A stretch of 6,662 nucleotides of DNA, from positions 1-6,662 of the forward strand of contig JBJETB010000072.1 of the NCBI GenBank assembly GCA_051883095.1, written 5' to 3'. The stretch is from SUG1106 sp051883095 (lineage in GTDB: Bacteria; Bacillota; Clostridia; Peptostreptococcales; Anaerovoracaceae). Positions 6,543-6,662 of this stretch are shown piece after piece (within the stretch, counting starts at the first letter, position 1; each line of letters starts with the position of its first letter). The notes beneath the pieces are model-generated. The model was not told the origin of the DNA, searched no databases, and saw nothing but the letters and a program-made list of their open reading frames with translations. A program made the position numbers and the translations under genes.

Positions 6543-6574
6543 TACTAACTTAATAAACTGATTTACTAATTTGA
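6543..6574 (+). ncRNA. domain IV basal stem, 3' arm
   Basis: AACTGATT (6556-6563) and TAATTTGA (6567-6574) pair with the 5' arm at 4629-4636 and 4618-4625. TACTAACT (6543-6550) is also an exact complement of AGTTAGTA (4633-4640), so an alternative pairing register exists. The arm starts right after the maturase stop and ends four bases before domain V. Confidence 0.72.
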
Positions 6575-6578
6575 TGGA

Positions 6579-6612
6579 ACGCCGTATGAAGCGAAAGTTT
6601 CACGTACGGTGT
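6579..6612 (+). ncRNA. group II intron domain V (catalytic core hairpin)
   Basis: A 34-nt hairpin of canonical shape: a 9-bp lower stem (ACGCCGTAT with GTACGGTGT), a 2-nt AC bulge on the 3' side, a 5-bp upper stem (GAAGC with GTTTC), and a GAAA tetraloop. The catalytic triad in the 5' strand reads CGC. This element binds the catalytic metal ions, and its intact form supports a working ribozyme. Confidence 0.95.
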
Positions 6613-6615
6613 GAA

Positions 6616-6658
6616 GTGGGGGAAAAGGTGGAGATAACATCAAAGCCTTACCTATCAC
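6616..6658 (+). ncRNA. group II intron domain VI with branch-point adenosine
   Basis: It follows domain V after a 3-nt GAA linker. GTGG (6616-6619) pairs with TCAC (6655-6658), and GGG (6620-6622) pairs with CCT (6651-6653), leaving A6654 bulged. The upper part can pair through GG (6627-6628) with CC (6646-6647). A6654 is the eighth base from the 3' splice site, where the lariat branch point normally lies. The 3' end follows as TAT (6659-6661). Confidence 0.85.
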
Positions 6659-6661
6659 TAT

Positions 6662-6662
6662 A
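6662..6662 (+). other. virD4: first base of virD4 second exon
   Basis: The base after the CTAT intron end is A. Joined to G3984 it gives GA-, which fits the Glu of LDPKGE in the coupling protein. The window ends here. Confidence 0.6.

Larger units (their letters stand above)
3985..6661 (+). mobile_element. complete group II intron inserted in virD4
   Basis: A 2677-nt self-splicing retroelement in the same orientation as its host gene. It starts with GTGCG (3985-3989), matching the GUGYG rule, and ends ...CTAT (6658-6661), matching the AY rule. Inside, in order, are domains I-III without a gene, a domain IV stem bracketing a LtrA-type reverse transcriptase/maturase gene, a canonical 34-nt domain V, and domain VI with a bulged A eight positions from the 3' end. 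Excision rejoins the Glu codon of LDPKGE in the coupling protein, independent support for both boundaries. The maturase type and the CGC triad of domain V suggest a bacterial class B-like element; that subclass is inferred. All RNA and protein parts needed for splicing appear present, so it is probably active in splicing. Its base composition is visibly more AT-rich than the transfer genes, as expected for an acquired element. Confidence 0.93.

Noticed and set aside
1..6662. CRISPR arrays, tRNA or rRNA genes.
   Set aside because: No regularly spaced repeats and no cloverleaf or rRNA-like sequence were seen on either strand.

Overview
The window is a slice of a conjugative or mobilizable element from a low-to-medium GC Firmicute, most likely a gut Clostridium or Lachnospiraceae relative. 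This rests on the gene families, the tight Shine-Dalgarno-led operon layout and the AT-leaning codon use. It is inferred from family resemblance; no database search was possible.

Positions 1 to 3984 are one plus-strand transfer operon. In order it holds a MobC-like relaxosome protein, a MobP/VirD2-type relaxase, a PcfB-family (DUF3801) protein, an ArdC/LtrC-like protein whose metallopeptidase ligands look lost, a 63-residue protein of unknown function, and the first 167 codons of a VirD4/TraG-type coupling protein (T4CP). The genes overlap or nearly touch (10-nt and 4-nt overlaps, 5- and 8-nt gaps), so translational coupling is likely. Relaxase and MobC would nick and bind oriT, PcfB may bridge the relaxosome to the coupling protein, and the VirD4 ATPase would feed the relaxase-DNA complex into a type IV secretion channel. 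The oriT and the secretion genes are not in the window.

Positions 3985 to 6661 are an apparently complete group II intron of 2677 nt inserted in the coupling-protein gene. The 5' end is GTGCG. Domains I to III fill about 630 nt with no gene. A long-range stem of domain IV encloses a LtrA-type reverse transcriptase/maturase. A textbook 34-nt domain V, a domain VI with a bulged A, and a CTAT 3' end finish the element one base before the window ends. The intron splits the Glu codon of the conserved LDPKGE stretch of VirD4 after its first base. Removing it at 3984/6662 joins G to A, as a Glu codon requires. The rest of virD4 lies beyond the window.

The main points of interest are that conjugation in this element should depend on intron splicing, that the intron sits in one of the most conserved sequences of the T4CP family, that the maturase has a decayed HNH endonuclease motif and probably a non-AUG start, that the ArdC-like protein has lost its zinc-binding motif, and that mobC may carry a one-base frameshift near its start. 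I did not find a wholly new kind of system.
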